Assembly: GCF_037975245.1 (NCBI RefSeq)
Contig: NC_092573.1
Location: forward strand, 9,646,001 to 9,710,000
Direction of reading: 5' to 3'
Length of the DNA: 64,000 bases
Origin: Apostichopus japonicus
Taxonomy: Eukaryota; Echinodermata; Holothuroidea; Aspidochirotida; Stichopodidae
Under the pieces are notes generated by a model. That model saw only the letters and a list, made by a program, of their open reading frames with translations, was not told the DNA's origin and ran no database searches. Below, one piece after another: positions 1 through 13,219 of the stretch (the first letter of the stretch is position 1; every line of letters begins with the position of its first letter). The position numbers were made by a program, and so were the translations under genes.

Positions 1-386
1 TTAAAGCACCCCCATATACAGTATAGGTATCATGGAGTTAAGGGTATAGTGTTAAGTGTTATATCATGGCACTATTTATAACACATTGCATTTTGCGTTG
101 ATGCATAATTTTGCATATATCTCTCTAAGTCTAAACCAAGTCATGGAAGAGTCATACATTGGATTATAACCCAATTAAGAGATTGTGAGGGCCACCTTAC
201 CACAAGTCATAGTTAGATCATGAGTACCTCTTATTACCCTGAACATACAGTATATGCAATTACAGTAGTCCAAGACAGAAGTATTATGTGTGTCCCTCAT
301 ATTTGATGAAATGCTTAAAATAGATTTATCTCCAAACCTTTGAAGTCTATGCCGAGATATAGTCTTCTTCACTTCCTCCGTCTACT

Positions 387-505
387 GTACCTGTCTCATC
401 ACAACTCATCACATGCTACTGAACAGTACAATCCCTTTGAAAGTGCTTTCGAAAATCCCTCTTATAGGTCATTTGTGAACATCCTTAACTACTGTTATCG
501 AGATC
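387..505 (+). repeat. Direct repeat, copy 1 of 2 (119 bp)
   Basis: This segment recurs at 722-840, in the same orientation and 335 bp downstream, with two differences that I could see. The two copies bracket about 216 bp of unrelated sequence. It could be a local segmental duplication or solo-LTR-like ends; no LTR hallmarks were recognised. Confidence 0.8.
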
Positions 506-721
506 CCTAGTGAAAACGGAGCTCGTAAGACACACGTTTTCCTTCGGAATGGTAAATCCGGAAGGAAGAGAGAGTGCGCAGTGACCTGTGGAAGAGGTCA
601 CCGGGGGCGCAGTGCTAAAATTATACCAGTGGTGTCTAGGTAGACTAGGAAATGTGCGTTAGTGTTGTAGGAGACAGGTAAGTATCGTCGTTCGTAAATA
701 CCCAAACCAGTGAGTTTTGGG

Positions 722-840
722 GTACCTGTCTCATCACAACTCATCACATGCTACTGAACAGTACAATCGCTTTGAAAGTGCTTTTGAAAATCCCTCTTAT
801 AGGTCATTTGTGAACATCCTTAACTACTGTTATCGAGATC
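722..840 (+). repeat. Direct repeat, copy 2 of 2 (119 bp)
   Basis: Near-identical partner of 387-505. It shares the start gtacctgtctcatcac and the end actactgttatcgagatc. Confidence 0.8.
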
Positions 841-880
841 TCTATATCTGGTTAGATTGAGGGCAACATAACACTTTATA

Positions 881-1132
881 CCATTGCATTGAATCAATGA
901 GGCTTAGCAATTGGGAGGGTTCCGAGTTCAAAACCCGGCCGGGTCATAGTAAGGTGGGTTTTTCATCCAAGAGCAGTCTACGGTTTTCCCATCTGAAATG
1001 AATTTCTAAATTCCAAATTTGAGTGAAACTGTTGAGTTGGAAGCCACCCAACTTGTAACTTGTAATCCATAAGCCCTTGCCAGTTTCTCCCACATTTGTG
1101 GTCGCTTAAGCGTCGTAGATTATTATTATTAT
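881..1132 (+). mobile_element. SINE-like element, family 2
   Basis: Contains a B-box-like stretch (gttccgagttcaaaacccgg) followed by a conserved body with ggttttcccatctgaaatg, ending in (ATT)n near 1120. A diverged copy of the same body lies in reverse orientation at 6485-6640. Two copies plus a tRNA-like promoter box suggest a tRNA-derived SINE. The A box is not clear, so the family is uncertain. Confidence 0.55.
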
Positions 1133-1922
1133 TACTGTACAAGACATGGTGATTGAACTGCAAACAAAAATATAGTATCCCAGGGAACTCAAGTATTAGG
1201 AAAACTATACATTACTACAGGTATAGGCTACAGTACAGTAATGCGATATATACATTTCAACAGGTATAGGCTACAGTACAGAAATGAGATCTTTATGGCT
1301 ATAAAATGAACGTTATGTAAATGTCTGCTACAGATGAAACATAATACTGTACATAAAACCTGAGATTACAATATTAAATGATATAGCAAGACTTGTATAA
1401 ACAACAAAGAAGTCATCAAAACTTAAACACACAGCGTTTCGCAGACGTATGTGTAGATATCGCCTGTACGTACACATTGCCTATAATGTGGGGAAAAAAG
1501 GGAGGGCCATTGGAAGGTTTTTAAAATGGCGTATTTGGGGGAGGGTGTGGTGGTGTCCTCAAGTGGCCCTCTTTCTCACTCCCTCTTTCCTAATATTTCA
1601 CTTTATTCCTCTTCCCAGTTCTCATGTAGTACCCATTTATCCTCTCCTCACTCCCCTTTGTACCATTCTGTTATGTTCAGAACTTGGCTTTTTGGCTTTT
1701 ACATAGGCTTTCAGATCAATATTACGGTTTGCTTACGTAAACCAAGCCCGCTTCTTCATTTCTGTTTTCCCTCCATCTTTTTTTAACCTGTTCAAAGAAA
1801 CTTGAGAATTGATATCCTGTGTGAGCATTGCCAAATATCTCAAATTGCTAAACAAACATATAATCTGCTCTCCAGATCATGAAACAAGATCATCATTTGT
1901 TTTCTCTTCTGTTACTTTATAG

Positions 1923-3366
1923 ATTGGATTATTCGGGAATAACGTTCCTCATCGTTGGATCGTTCGTGCCTTGGCTTTACTTTGGCTTTTACTGCGAAGA
2001 TGTTGCAAGAGCTGTGTATTCAACCTTCATCGTTGTCCTTGGCATAGTCTGCCTAATAGTAGCAATGAAAGATACTTTCGGCAGCCCAAAATATCGACCA
2101 TTCAGAGCCGGTAAGTCCTCCTTGAAACGCAATACTGGCAAAGAATACACCAGTTACTGTTCACTAGTACAATGCTCAAGTTGCAGACGATGTTGACCCA
2201 GTTGAAATTTAGAGTGCTTACTACCTTCAATGCATTTTGTCAAACCATGCCCTTCTGTTCCCTTCTCTCCCGTTCTGTTCCCTTCTCTCCACTGCTCTGT
2301 CCTCTCTCTCCCTCTTTCCCCTTCTCTGCCCCTCTTTCCCCTTCTTTTCACTTCATCCCCTCCCCTCCCCCCTTCCTCCTTTCTCTCCCTTATTTCCCCT
2401 TCTCTGCCCCTCTCTCCCCTTCTTTTCACTTCATCCTTTTCACACCCCCTTCCTCCTTTCTCCCCATTCTTTCCCCCTGGCCTTCCAACATTTTACCCTT
2501 CTCTCCCCTCCCACCTTTCTCCTCAGCCTCTCCCCTGTCATTCTTGTCATACCTTCTCCATTGTATTTTAACTACAGCATTGTTTGTATCTCTGGGGTTG
2601 AGTGCGGTCATACCAGCCATTCATTACATGATTAAGAATAGTTTGGTACACGCGATAGAAGCTGGTGCTATTGGATGGATGATATTGATGGGTGTTCTAT
2701 ACATCGGTGGAGCAACTCTCTATGCACTGAGGATACCAGAGCGTTTCTTCCCTGGGAAGTGCGATGTTTGGGTAAGTTGAACATCTCCAAGAAAACCCCA
2801 ACTGTTTACGTAAAACACTGTTGAAATGGATCTGAATGAGAGAACGTCCCAGAGCTGTATTTGCAGCTGTATTTGAGACAAAAATGTTGGATGCCTCGTC
2901 ACAACCCGCTGGTTACAAAATAAAAATTTCACAAGAATATATCAATAAGTTAGGCGTGCTTGTTTCCTTATTTGTGCACTAGCGTTTGCTACTTTTGAGC
3001 TCTGTAGGTCAAATCTTCACTTATTCTTGATGACGTTGCTACTCTTTCAAGTCAATTCAATTCAGTTGAAAAGAACACCATGAAACTTTACTTTGTAAAT
3101 GATTAATAACTAATTAAAAGAAAAGACTTAACCGGAAAATAATTGCAAAGTTATTTCAACTTTTTTCTCTCCCTCTCTCTCTCTCTTGTGTCTTTTATAT
3201 TTAGTTTCAAAGTCACCAATTTTTTCACGTGTTAGTGGTGGCAGCGGCCATGGTTCATTTTCATGGACTGAATACGATGGCCGCGTACCGGCAGGAAGTG
3301 GGAGAGTGCAGTATACAGGAAGAAATCACTACAGCCGATACAACCACCCTAGCTTTCTCATATTGA
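1923..3366 (+). CDS. ADIPOR: Adiponectin receptor (PAQR family), C-terminal exons
   Basis: Three exons, 1923-2110, 2578-2771 and 3205-3366, join in phase with GT-AG introns to give about 180 residues ending at a TGA. They match the C-terminal half of AdipoR1/2, seven-helix membrane receptors with a zinc-dependent ceramidase-like core. Seen in sequence: the LDYSGI segment with the TM3 Asp that belongs to the zinc-site region in AdipoR; the hydrophobic segment LGLSAVIPAIHYM; the family signature IPERFFPGK; and SHQFFHVLVVAAAMVHFHG, which keeps both His zinc ligands (SHQ and FFH). The first exon begins with one base completing a split codon, so the N-terminal domain and TM1-2 lie upstream, outside the window or unrecognised. 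The C-terminal tail is longer and more polar than in vertebrate AdipoR. Resemblance is closest to AdipoR1/2 and weaker to PAQR3. Confidence 0.9.
2228..2560 (+). repeat. Pyrimidine-rich low-complexity tract in ADIPOR intron
   Basis: Nearly pure C/T on the + strand. It includes an imperfect tandem of a block with cttctctgcccctct and cttcttttcacttcatcc, and fills most of the 467-bp intron up to the acceptor at 2577. The overlapping open frames (Pro/Ser/Leu-rich, or Arg/Glu/Gly-rich on the other strand) are artefacts of this composition. Confidence 0.85.
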
Positions 3367-3561
3367 GGACATTTTTTTAAATGATTGCTCGTCAAAATAA
3401 GATCCGGGTGGAAATTGCTGACGGGGAGGAGACTCAGGGCAATACAGACTCTTCATCCTCTACGGAATGATTTGGTCGACTCAGAAGAAATGTTAGAATC
3501 TTTGGACAATTCAACTTTCTCTGCAAATTTGCTGAAAAATGAAATTTTGAGCCGATTCATG

Positions 3562-3567
3562 GAATAA
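3562..3567 (+). terminator. Likely ADIPOR poly(A) signal (AATAAA)
   Basis: First AATAAA after the ADIPOR stop, 196 bases downstream of the TGA. It would give a short 3' UTR. Confidence 0.45.
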
Positions 3568-3882
3568 AGTAAGAAAAATATGAGAAACAAAGTTACAAGC
3601 CTTTTGTTTAGTTCCTCGAAGATAAGCTAATAAATTATGCACATTCATTTAATAAATTGGGGGCTTTTGGTTGGTGGATTCTTTTCCATGAATTTTATCA
3701 AACAGATAAATGTTGTGGGAAATATGACATTACCACATGCGCAGGGTTATTAACTAGTTAGATTTTTCAGAAAAGTGCTTTAGAAAACACAAGTTAATGT
3801 GCTAAAAACAACTAGTTGGACCCGAAAAACTCTGAAAATATGTTTCAAAAGATCTAATCCTTTAATAATAATAATAGTCATA

Positions 3883-4833
3883 ATGAAAGCAATGTTACAT
3901 TTACTACTAGTCATCAGCACACAGTATCAGTGTGAATTGCAGTCTGAAACTGCAGCTTTGTCAAGTTACGTGGAACTAGATAGGACCGATATCATGGCGC
4001 CGTCTTTAAATTTTGGGCGTGGCGGTAGATACCCATTGAATTTACATCTTTGCATTAAGGTATATCCAATTGAATGCATTAAGGTTCATCCAATTGAATG
4101 CATTAAGGTCCATCCACTTGAATGCATTAAGGTTCATCCAATTGAATCCATTAAGGTTGGTATAATTGAATGCATTAAGGTTCGTCTAATTGAATGCATT
4201 AAGGTTCGTCTAATTGAATGCATTAAGGTTCGTCTAATTGAATGCATTAAGGTTCGTCTAATTGAATGCATTAAGGTTGGTTTAATTGAATGCATTAAGG
4301 TTCGTCCAATTGAATGCATTAAGGTTCATCCAATTGAATGCATTAAGGTTCATCCACTTGAATGCATTAAGGTTCATCCAATTGAATGCAATATGGTTCG
4401 TCTAATTGAATGCATTAAGGTTGGTTTAATTGAATGCATTAAGGTTGGTATAATTGAATGCATTAAGGTTGGTATAATTGAATGCATTAAGGTTCGTCCA
4501 ATTGAATGCATTAAGGTTCGTCCAATTGAATGCATTAAGGTTCATCCAATTGAATGCATTAAGGTTCATCCACTTGAATGCATTAAGGTTCGTCCAATTG
4601 AATGCAATATGGTTCGTCTAATTGAATGCATTAAGGTTGGTTTAATTGAATGCATTAAGGTTGGTATAATTGAATGCATTAAGGTTGGTATAATTGAATG
4701 CATTAAGGTTCGTCCAATTGAATGCTTTAAGGTTCATCCAATTGAATGCTTTAAGGTTCATCCAATCGAAAGCATGAAGGTTCATCCAATTGAATGCTGT
4801 CTTCGGACAAAATCTTATCACATTTGTCTTTGA
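3883..4833 (+). CDS. Open frame across the 24-bp minisatellite (octapeptide repeats); coding status doubtful
   Basis: From the ATG at 3883 a frame of 316 codons stays open to 4833. It starts MKAMLHLLLVISTQYQ, which looks like a short hydrophobic leader, followed by about 40 non-repeat residues, then roughly 31 copies of an octapeptide of the form IECIKV-x-P. A 24-bp unit is a multiple of three, so an open frame is expected whenever the unit lacks a stop; the reverse strand is also partly open. No homology is recognised. In favour of coding: strict 24-bp periodicity without frame breaks, a Cys in nearly every unit and the leader-like start. Against: no splice or promoter evidence. It could equally be intergenic satellite DNA. 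Confidence 0.2.
   Translation: MKAMLHLLLVISTQYQCELQSETAALSSYVELDRTDIMAPSLNFGRGGRYPLNLHLCIKVYPIECIKVHPIECIKVHPLECIKVHPIESIKVGIIECIKVRLIECIKVRLIECIKVRLIECIKVRLIECIKVGLIECIKVRPIECIKVHPIECIKVHPLECIKVHPIECNMVRLIECIKVGLIECIKVGIIECIKVGIIECIKVRPIECIKVRPIECIKVHPIECIKVHPLECIKVRPIECNMVRLIECIKVGLIECIKVGIIECIKVGIIECIKVRPIECFKVHPIECFKVHPIESMKVHPIECCLRTKSYHICL
4050..4800 (+). repeat. 24-bp minisatellite, about 31 units, with higher-order structure
   Basis: The core unit is attgaatgcattaaggtt followed by a variable six bases (cgtcca, catcca, cgtcta, ggtata or ggttta). A variant with gcaatatgg occurs at about 4386 and again at about 4602, 216 bp (nine units) apart, and the order of unit types around both is nearly the same. 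This indicates a nine-unit higher-order repeat. Confidence 0.95.
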
Positions 4834-6484
4834 AGTAAGAAAAAAGATGATTTTTGTACAATTTAAATTTTGAAAAAATAAATCAATGGGTTATATAGGA
4901 TAATTTCCCCCTCTTATATGGTAATAATCACTGCATCTTTTGGTTATTAGGGTCCATTGTTTTTCATCTTTTTCTATGGTTTGTTCATCTTATGGACTGG
5001 TGAGAAAAGCAAGATAAAAAAATATTTAAAAAAAAAAAAAAAACGGAATTAGTAGTTTACAAATGATTTCATTCAGGAAAAGAGAGAGATGTATATTATT
5101 TCTTTTGTGTTTAGTATTAAATCCTAGTGCCTAGAATATTTAGTTACTCATTGAAGAAATAAAATGTATGTTCAGCTGTTAGTAGATTGGGCCAGTGACT
5201 TATCTTCTCATGATTTATAACAGAACGGGAATATTTGAGCATGATACAAATGGGTGAATGAATCTATTGTTAGAATTGGATTAGCCGATGGTTGCTTTAA
5301 GTGAGTTGAATTGTTGAAGGAGAAGAAAAAAAAGGGTTATTGTTAAATTCACATTTTGATCAAAGGTGCCATTTAGCAGTACTGTATGGTAACCAAAGTT
5401 ATATTGTACAGTGTATTGTTAAAGAAGATAGAACAAACAGAAAAAATGTAACCAAAAAATTAATAACTTTCCTTTACAATTCATTATATTAAAAAAAATT
5501 TACTATTATTATTATTATTAATATTATTATGATTTTTAATTATATTATCATTTCAGTTCACGTAAGAATTGAATGAAAGGGTTCATGTTGTTATAATGTG
5601 GTGTTTTAATAATAAGAATTCAGTCAGTTATGTGCACCACAGGTTATTGCATCCATTCCTACCGTGGATGGCCACTCATACAGCCATTTTACGACTCACT
5701 GCTACCAGGCTCAACCATCGTAGTCGGGCAGTGTGTGTGTGTGTGTGCTTGAGACTACGACTGATGAAGAAGTTTTGCCAGTTTTTAAGTCCTCTCTACC
5801 TTCGGTGGAGGAAAATGGATCGACAAGCAGCAGTTTTCCCGACTGACAGTCGTCAGTGTGCGACTCTTCACGACTGCAACTGCTTACATTCAACAAATGG
5901 AACTAATCACAGGAAACTAATTTTGCATGTGAAGGAGGCGAGCCCTGGTCTTGAACAGATGAGAGTTGTAAGAATTATGGTTCTCGAAGACCACGGTAAA
6001 CCATGCGGTCAAGTTCAGTCGGACTGCGTTCAGTCCAAGCAGTGGGTGACCGGCTTGAAGAGCTTGACCTGTTAAGGATGATTCATTACATGAATACCTC
6101 TAACATTGAACAATGTTTGTTGGGCATTAGTAAACAATACTAATTAATGCTTCTTCAACCTTGCGGATGTGGTGAAAATAATGTGTGTGAAAATTTGTTT
6201 ATCCGAATTTTGAAATCTGTGGTAACCGTTGGTTTCATTTCAGCGGTAGAGAATCGAATACTTTGTCTTATCACGATGACGGACTGGGATTGGTTACATC
6301 ATACCATACTTCTGTTTCACTCACATCTCGTTAATGAGCTGGTTAATAATCGGCCTGGAAGGCGGTTATTTTACAATTACTAGCAGGCAACCATGAGCGA
6401 GGATGAATATGAATTATCATTCATATAGATCTCATGTCGGTTTGCTATCAAATTGACAGTTTTTAGCCCATTTGGGAATTTTTT

Positions 6485-6640
6485 TTTTTTACAATTAAGA
6501 CCATTTCAGATGGGAAACCATGGATTTCTCCTTGATGAAAACCTCACCTTTACTTTATTCAGCCAGGGATCAAACCGGCAACATTCCAGCTGCTTGGTTT
6601 CATAGCTTACAACAACACCTCATTGTCTGTTCGATCATTA
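6485..6640 (-). mobile_element. SINE-like element, family 2, reverse copy
   Basis: The reverse complement carries tttcccatctgaaatgg and the upstream ggttttcatc block found at 881-1132, with a degenerate B box (ccggtttgatccctgg). It is diverged from the first copy. Confidence 0.5.
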
Positions 6641-9600
6641 GCACAGGTCCACATCCGGTCACTTTATGGTAGCTAAAACAACTTCACTTTGACGATCACG
6701 TTTTTTCACCCCATTTTCTCGTTTGTAACGAGACACAAAGATTATTGGAAATTGAGTTTGTTAAATTATCTGCGAATGATATATTCTAGTTTTTCTTGAA
6801 GTACAAACTGGCATCTAAATTCTGTCAATATTCTTGTTTTAAATGGGATATATAACCTGAGAAAGATCTGAGATTCCCTCAGCTTATATAATGAGACTAA
6901 CGACGTAGGTGAGATTCAGTACTGGGCTTGTGGTGTTTTTTTCTTATTCTTTAATGGGTATAGCTTGACTCTTCATCTTTTACTCAGAATGTCCTTACTT
7001 TTCTCTCGAATTTTGTACAAAAAAATTGTACAGCTCTAAGAAACTATAACAACTAATTCATACTATGTAAAGGGTTTATTCGATAATATGTTGTCACATT
7101 TTTAACTTTAAAGATTGTGTTAAATAATAAGAATAATAATAATAGTGTACATGTATGGCAATTTCTTACTGCAGTTAGAGTGAAAAGTTTGAGACTTGTG
7201 TGCTTTGAAATGAGGTAAACCGTCTGATGCATCATGGTATCCATGGCAACCATCTTTTCTGAAGATTTTTTACTTTACCATGAATGGAATTAAGACAGGT
7301 TTCGGGCATTCATGGAAAAGCTCATACATTAAAAGTCTTTTTGTCAGACGACTTAAGAAATTTTCTGTATTTCAATAACAGAGTTACAATGACCCCCCAC
7401 GGTTCAAGTATCTTATCCAGTGAAAATCTCGACTCAATATATAATTGTATCTTAAGCAAGTCAGCACATAACTTTGGGAAGTACCTTTAGTTTTACCATT
7501 TTTACAAAAAATGTAACCTGTAGAAAAATTGATATCCTCATAAAAAAATTGACAAGTCTGCCTACAGAAACTCATGTCAAGTGATACATGAGTTAGCTTT
7601 TATGTTGTCATGTGGTATGTTATATAGTGCTCAAAGTTAGTTTTCATACTAATCCCCCTCCCCCCAACCCCCTTACTCCTTCTTCCTTCCCTCCTTTCCT
7701 TCCCTCCTTTCCTTCCCTCCCTCCCTGTTTTTGTTTCAAGTGAAAATCATGTTTTCATACAGCTTTGCATCGGCTTTCATTCATGTCCTATGGATTCAGC
7801 ATTCAGTGTTAGACTTGAGAATTGTCAATCTCAAATCGTAACCTTTTTTTCTTTGGGTTCATACGCAGTGTCCATTATTGTCTACAGAGTTAATTTGGGA
7901 AGATTGATGTACTCACCCAGCTCTTCCTTGTGAAAGGAAGAAGCCTGTCTCTAGTTTGGTTCCTGTTTTGTTGGTTCAGTTGGGGTCTTCAACTTGACTA
8001 TGTGGCGTTTAAAATTTAGGGATGGCACTAGATAACGGGAGTGGCTTGCACTGATCGACATCATCGACCCCTTTGGTTATGCACAGCGCAGCTGAAGAGA
8101 TGCCTCATCTAGGTGAAAATGTTAAAATGTAATATTTCCTTTGTGAAAGTAAATTCACCCTTGCACCACCCCTCCTTATCCAAATGTAATCAAAAGTGGG
8201 ATTCTCTGTTAAAATATACTAACTCCCACTTTATGACAGTTGTACACACCCCCACCCCTCCTTGGTCAAAGGTATTGGTAGCACCATTTTCTACATCAAT
8301 GTAATCAAAAAATGGGATTCTATGTTAATATATACACTAACTCTAAGGTCAGCTCTCGCACACCAATACAAGTGATCACTATTCCTATTGAAAGATGCAC
8401 ATCTATAGGAGCTGACATGGTACTTTGATTTGCTGCAAATTTAATCTCTTTTCTGTTCTTTTCTGTTTTCTTGCCATAACCTAATAGACAGGAAATGAAA
8501 TATCAAACGTTTGTTATGAGTTAAGAAATAGGTTATCGGTAGATTTTAATTGTATAATTTTTCATGCTTTACTTTTTAAGTTTTTGATTTTTGTTGGTGG
8601 TAAATATTTTGTTTTTGTCATTACTGTGTCGTGCTTAAAAAATTTATTCTTTTGATTCTGTCTTACACTGTTATTACTTCATGCCCTTCAGCTTTTCTTG
8701 CAAGTTGAACCACTTGGGGGGTTGGGGGGGGAAGAGATTGCAGGAGGGAGGGAGGTGTTACTGAATTTGTCGTATCTTCCTTGCAGAGTTAATTTACAAC
8801 CTCCTGTTTATATTCGCCGTCTGCTTATTCTTTCCTTACAATTAGCTCACAGTTAGACCTAAGGGTCAAAGGTTACTTGAGTAAGTGATCCCATGATGTA
8901 CGTTCAGATATAATGTCCTTATGTTATAATCATATTATCAGGGTAGGGGAAGTGGGGGGTTGAGCAACAGTTAACATTGTGGGGTTTTTTTTTTTTTCAT
9001 TTTACATATAAATTATCTGTTAGACCTGAGGGTCATAGTTGACTGAAGTATGTGATCCATGATGTGCAGGGTAGGAAAGGGGGTGGGGGAGGGGGTTATG
9101 GTGGGAGTGGTGAGTGACCGGTTTACACTGGTGTGTTGGAATAATCATAATAGTACACATTAATCTAATGCTTCATGATTTTGCTCTTGTTATCAAAGAA
9201 GAATCCATTCAAAATGAAGGTATGAAAATCAGGATCTTTCAAAGACCAATGTCAGAGGTCATTTGAAGAATCTGAGTTATTAATGTGTTGATCTAAGGGG
9301 AAACTCGTTAAATTTTGAAGATTTCTACAGAAACTGAATCTCTTTTTAAAATGAAATTATTTATTACAGATTTGATTTCCAAATTTTTGAAACATTTGTA
9401 GCTACAAAATAAATGGTTAGAAGTATATTCCTTTTGTCTTATTTCTTCTGCTCTCTCTTGAAGTTTTTAAACCAAACTGCCAACAGGCCAAGTGTGTCCT
9501 CGCCCACATTTTCCCATTAGATATCTTCACATTGATCTAGATAAAAATGTAACAATGTCTTTTTTTAATTAGTGTGTGGTTATAGTGAACTTTGTAAAAC

Positions 9601-12600
9601 AATGTGTATCATAGCTTCTTCATAAATACAAATGACACCATTCACCTTGAAGGTATAAAACATACATGCTGTAATCCTTCCAACAACAATTGTGCACTAT
9701 GGAAACCAATGTACACCATAGACTAGTTTCATTGACACCATCTCATACCGGAGGTACAAATATTCATAAAGTAGTCCTCCCAAATAGGTGAACAATTTCA
9801 AAGAATCAAAAAAGTTCAGGTATAAATGGAAAAACAAATTCTCCGACCCTAGCATCACATATGGTGCAATCTAATTGCAATAGCTGTAGAATGTTGTTAA
9901 TCCTGCATATCTGTCATAACTGACAATTGTTTAAAGGTAGTCAGTTTAGGCTCCAAATTATAGCACTCTATAATTGAGCACTAGAAGTTTTTTTGAAGTA
10001 CTTTCCTGGAGGACTTTACTCTCCAAATTGTTCTCAGACATTTAACACACAAGATGACTGAATGTCCCAGTGAGAAAAATTTCCTTGAAGGTTGTAATAA
10101 AAACAGTTGAAGAGTTTTGACCATATTTGAATATCTAGCATATTTGGGGCCACTACAGCATACCTTTAAGGGTATTCTATGAACCGTCATTGGAAATTAA
10201 TATCCTTATCTAATTTTGACTTAGAACTGCTTTAAAACAAAAGGTCTTAGAATGTCATGACCAGGCTTTTTTTCTAGTCTGTGTCAGTGTGTCAGCTAGG
10301 TAACATTAGATCACAACCAATTACTCAAAACTCACAACTTCCTAAATCACATTTCCTGTGTCTCTCTCTCCCTCCCCCCCCCCCCCCCTTTTTCTGGTTT
10401 GTTTAACTTTCAGTATCATATATAAAAGATTGTGTACAGCAATTACCAACTCGATATCACTTTCTTTTTTCTCCAATGCGTAACCGATAAAGTAATTGCA
10501 TGGCTAGGAATATCAGGGTACCATTTTTATCTTAAAGGGTTGAACTATTGTTATGTTCAAACTAGAACATTTCATTAAATTACCTGATCAATTGTCACAA
10601 AAAAATCCTGTAAAACATATAACATCGCTGTATTGTTTGTACACTGTGCTGTGGGTATTGACCGCAGCTGTATGTACTGACTGTACACTAGTGTCTAATT
10701 ACCGACGGTAGCAAGCTGTGTGTGTATTTTCTGGGATCGATGGTGGTGTCTAACACTTCTGTTACACCTCATTCGAAACTAGGTCAGATTACCGGCATCA
10801 GACGTTTCTTTTTGCGCAAGTCTTCACACTCTTTAAAGCATCAGAACCCATATTATTTGCAAAAAGGTTATTAATCAAACTAAATTAGGCAAAATTGCTT
10901 GAAGATAGCAAAACGTGGACAGGAGAATACCAAAACATGGCCAGGAAGTAAAAGACTCTGTTATTCCAATGTATTTTTCATTTCATATCATTACAACGAA
11001 TTTCTACTAAAATCTTTATCTATGTATATACTGATTCATAAACCGCAAATACATGATTTTGCCTTAGATTGGAGAAAATGGAATGAAAGAACCAATTCAT
11101 CTGAGGCATGCCGGGATCGCTGTAGAACCTGATAATGTAAAGTGAAGCTTCAAATGGTTAAACGACATTTAAAACCAAACTGTAACGTCACTTGTGAAGT
11201 AAACCACGTTCTCCCTTTTCAAGTGTAAAAGATGCCTCGTATGTTTGTCCAAATGCATGCCACAGTTTTGCTGGGTTTATGCACATGGAGATGAGGACCC
11301 ATCTATTAATTTTGATACAGCTAGACAATAGTTACAACATAACTTGTGCTAATGTATAAAGTTTAAAAGGATAGTCCAAACGAAAATGTATTATTTGACT
11401 GATGAAAGAAGAACATATTTGTCGATTCTTACAAGTATAGCTGTTGCCAAGTCATTGATTCGTGGATTTGTCACAGTTTGGTACCCAAAGCGATCTTGAG
11501 GCAAACAGGTGTGTTGTCACAGTTGCACACTGAGTGCAAAACATATTGCTAATCCTTAGGGGGATTTTTTTTGTCCTTTTTTGGTTTTTCTGATTAGTTA
11601 GGGTTCCAACTTGCTCTTCGGGATGTAAAGTTATCGAATTATCCTAATGACTCTAGTTTCTTCATATGCTTATGCATCCCACTTTTGCAGAAGACAACTG
11701 GTTGTTTATTTGAAAGCAAAACAATAAAACACATTTGTCAGTGTGGATCAGAGAGCAAACCTGTTTTGCTTCAAGTTCCCTTTTGGTAGAAAGCGTGTCG
11801 GCTTCAAATGTTGATATATCGGAACTGAATGCAAAGCTCACCAGGGTACTTCGAATATGTTCCTCTTTCATAAGCCGAAAAAAAATTGTCACGCGGACTA
11901 TATCCTTGCATGGAGAAAAAAAGGAAAATTTACCAAACAGACACAACACATTTGTACAAACACATTTAATGACCTCCAAAAATGCAGTAATCTTCATCCA
12001 ATATTTCTATATTACAAATGTAGGCCTATTCATAGCCAGAAAGGATCCATAATCAATAAATAACAACTTACAGGGCATTGTTCAGGAGACAGATCAGGGG
12101 AGAAAGAGGTGAAAACTCAAAACACTCATTTCATTCCGCTCTGGTTAAAAAAAAAATATTTGCTGTCAAGTTATGAAATGACCCTAGTCGGAGGATTACG
12201 ATATTGTGGGCAAGTATTCTCAAAATATTGTCATCATCTATGACTACTCACTAATGAGAGTTTTGTGAAATTCAAAGAAAGATTTTATAGTCTTTCACAA
12301 CTTGATAGTTTTGAAGAAAATTATCACAGAAATATATGAAAGTAGGGGTTATCGATACAAAGTACAGCTGTAAAAGGAGAAGAAACATTTTTGTAATCAT
12401 GTCACCCTTATTGTCATATCAAATTCTACAATTGGGTTTAGATCAGATGCAAATCCATGTATACCTATTTGTGATAACAAGATTCCAAATGAACGGATGA
12501 CAATCAATCAATCATCTAGCTTTGTTTCCCTTTAAACATTTTTACCAGACTTGTCAACCATACCTGACTTTAGACAAACATTGTCCATGTAGCTAATTAA

Positions 12601-13219
12601 TTATTAATGAAATATCAAATAATAAATGGGGAATGTCTAATTCATCATATCTCATATCAGCTAACCCTGCAACGTCCCAGTATATCTGTAAACTCGGAAC
12701 CAGAAAATATCCCTGAAATTCATGAAAAGGTCTTTCAATTAATGAGGATATGGTCACACGATAACTGCAAAAACAGAAATGGCGGAATGGAAAACTACAG
12801 AACAATTATCTAGAAGGATATTAAAAACAACAATACTGGACTGATATTGTGCTTCTCTTTACAGAAATGTCCATCTTACACATTAAAATGCTAGTAGCAG
12901 CAACTCAAAGGATAGGCCAGTAGAGGTGTGGGGAGGGGTGAGTGAGGGGAGGGAGGGAGGGGGATATATGGTATTATCACTCAAACTGAAATTAAAGATG
13001 ATATCAATTAATTCACTAAAAATGTTCTACATAAATAGCTTGTCATTTTTACCAATGTCATGTCTAAGTTAAGGCGCTCCACAATTGTATCAGTTCTTGA
13101 ACCAGAAAGAACTGAAGAACACCTAACTGTGTCATGAGGAAAAGAAAAACTACCAGAACAAACAAACAAAGTCAAATTACACTCTAAAAATCTGATGCCA
13201 TGGCAGCTTATTTCCAGGA

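Larger units (their letters stand above)
1..1922. other. Upstream/intronic stretch before the first visible ADIPOR exon
   Basis: No exon is recognisable here. It lies upstream of the receptor exon at 1923, so it is probably intron, because the missing N-terminal half of the receptor (including the TM2 region with its conserved His) was not found here. It holds a 119-bp direct duplication (387-505 and 722-840) and a SINE-like element (about 881-1132). The short reading frames between 1449 and 1786 have no family resemblance. Confidence 0.5.

Noticed and set aside
1879-1922. ATG at 1879 as the start of the receptor
   Set aside because: The bases before 1923 read as a pyrimidine-rich intron end with an AG acceptor, and the protein match begins exactly after it.
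2154-2635. Several overlapping frames in the CT-rich tract
   Set aside because: Low-complexity composition inside an ADIPOR intron. Only the part from 2578 is a real exon.
5569-6075. 168-codon open frame on +
   Set aside because: It opens with a TTG, not ATG, contains a Cys-Val run from a (GT)n stretch, and matches no family I know. No splice context.
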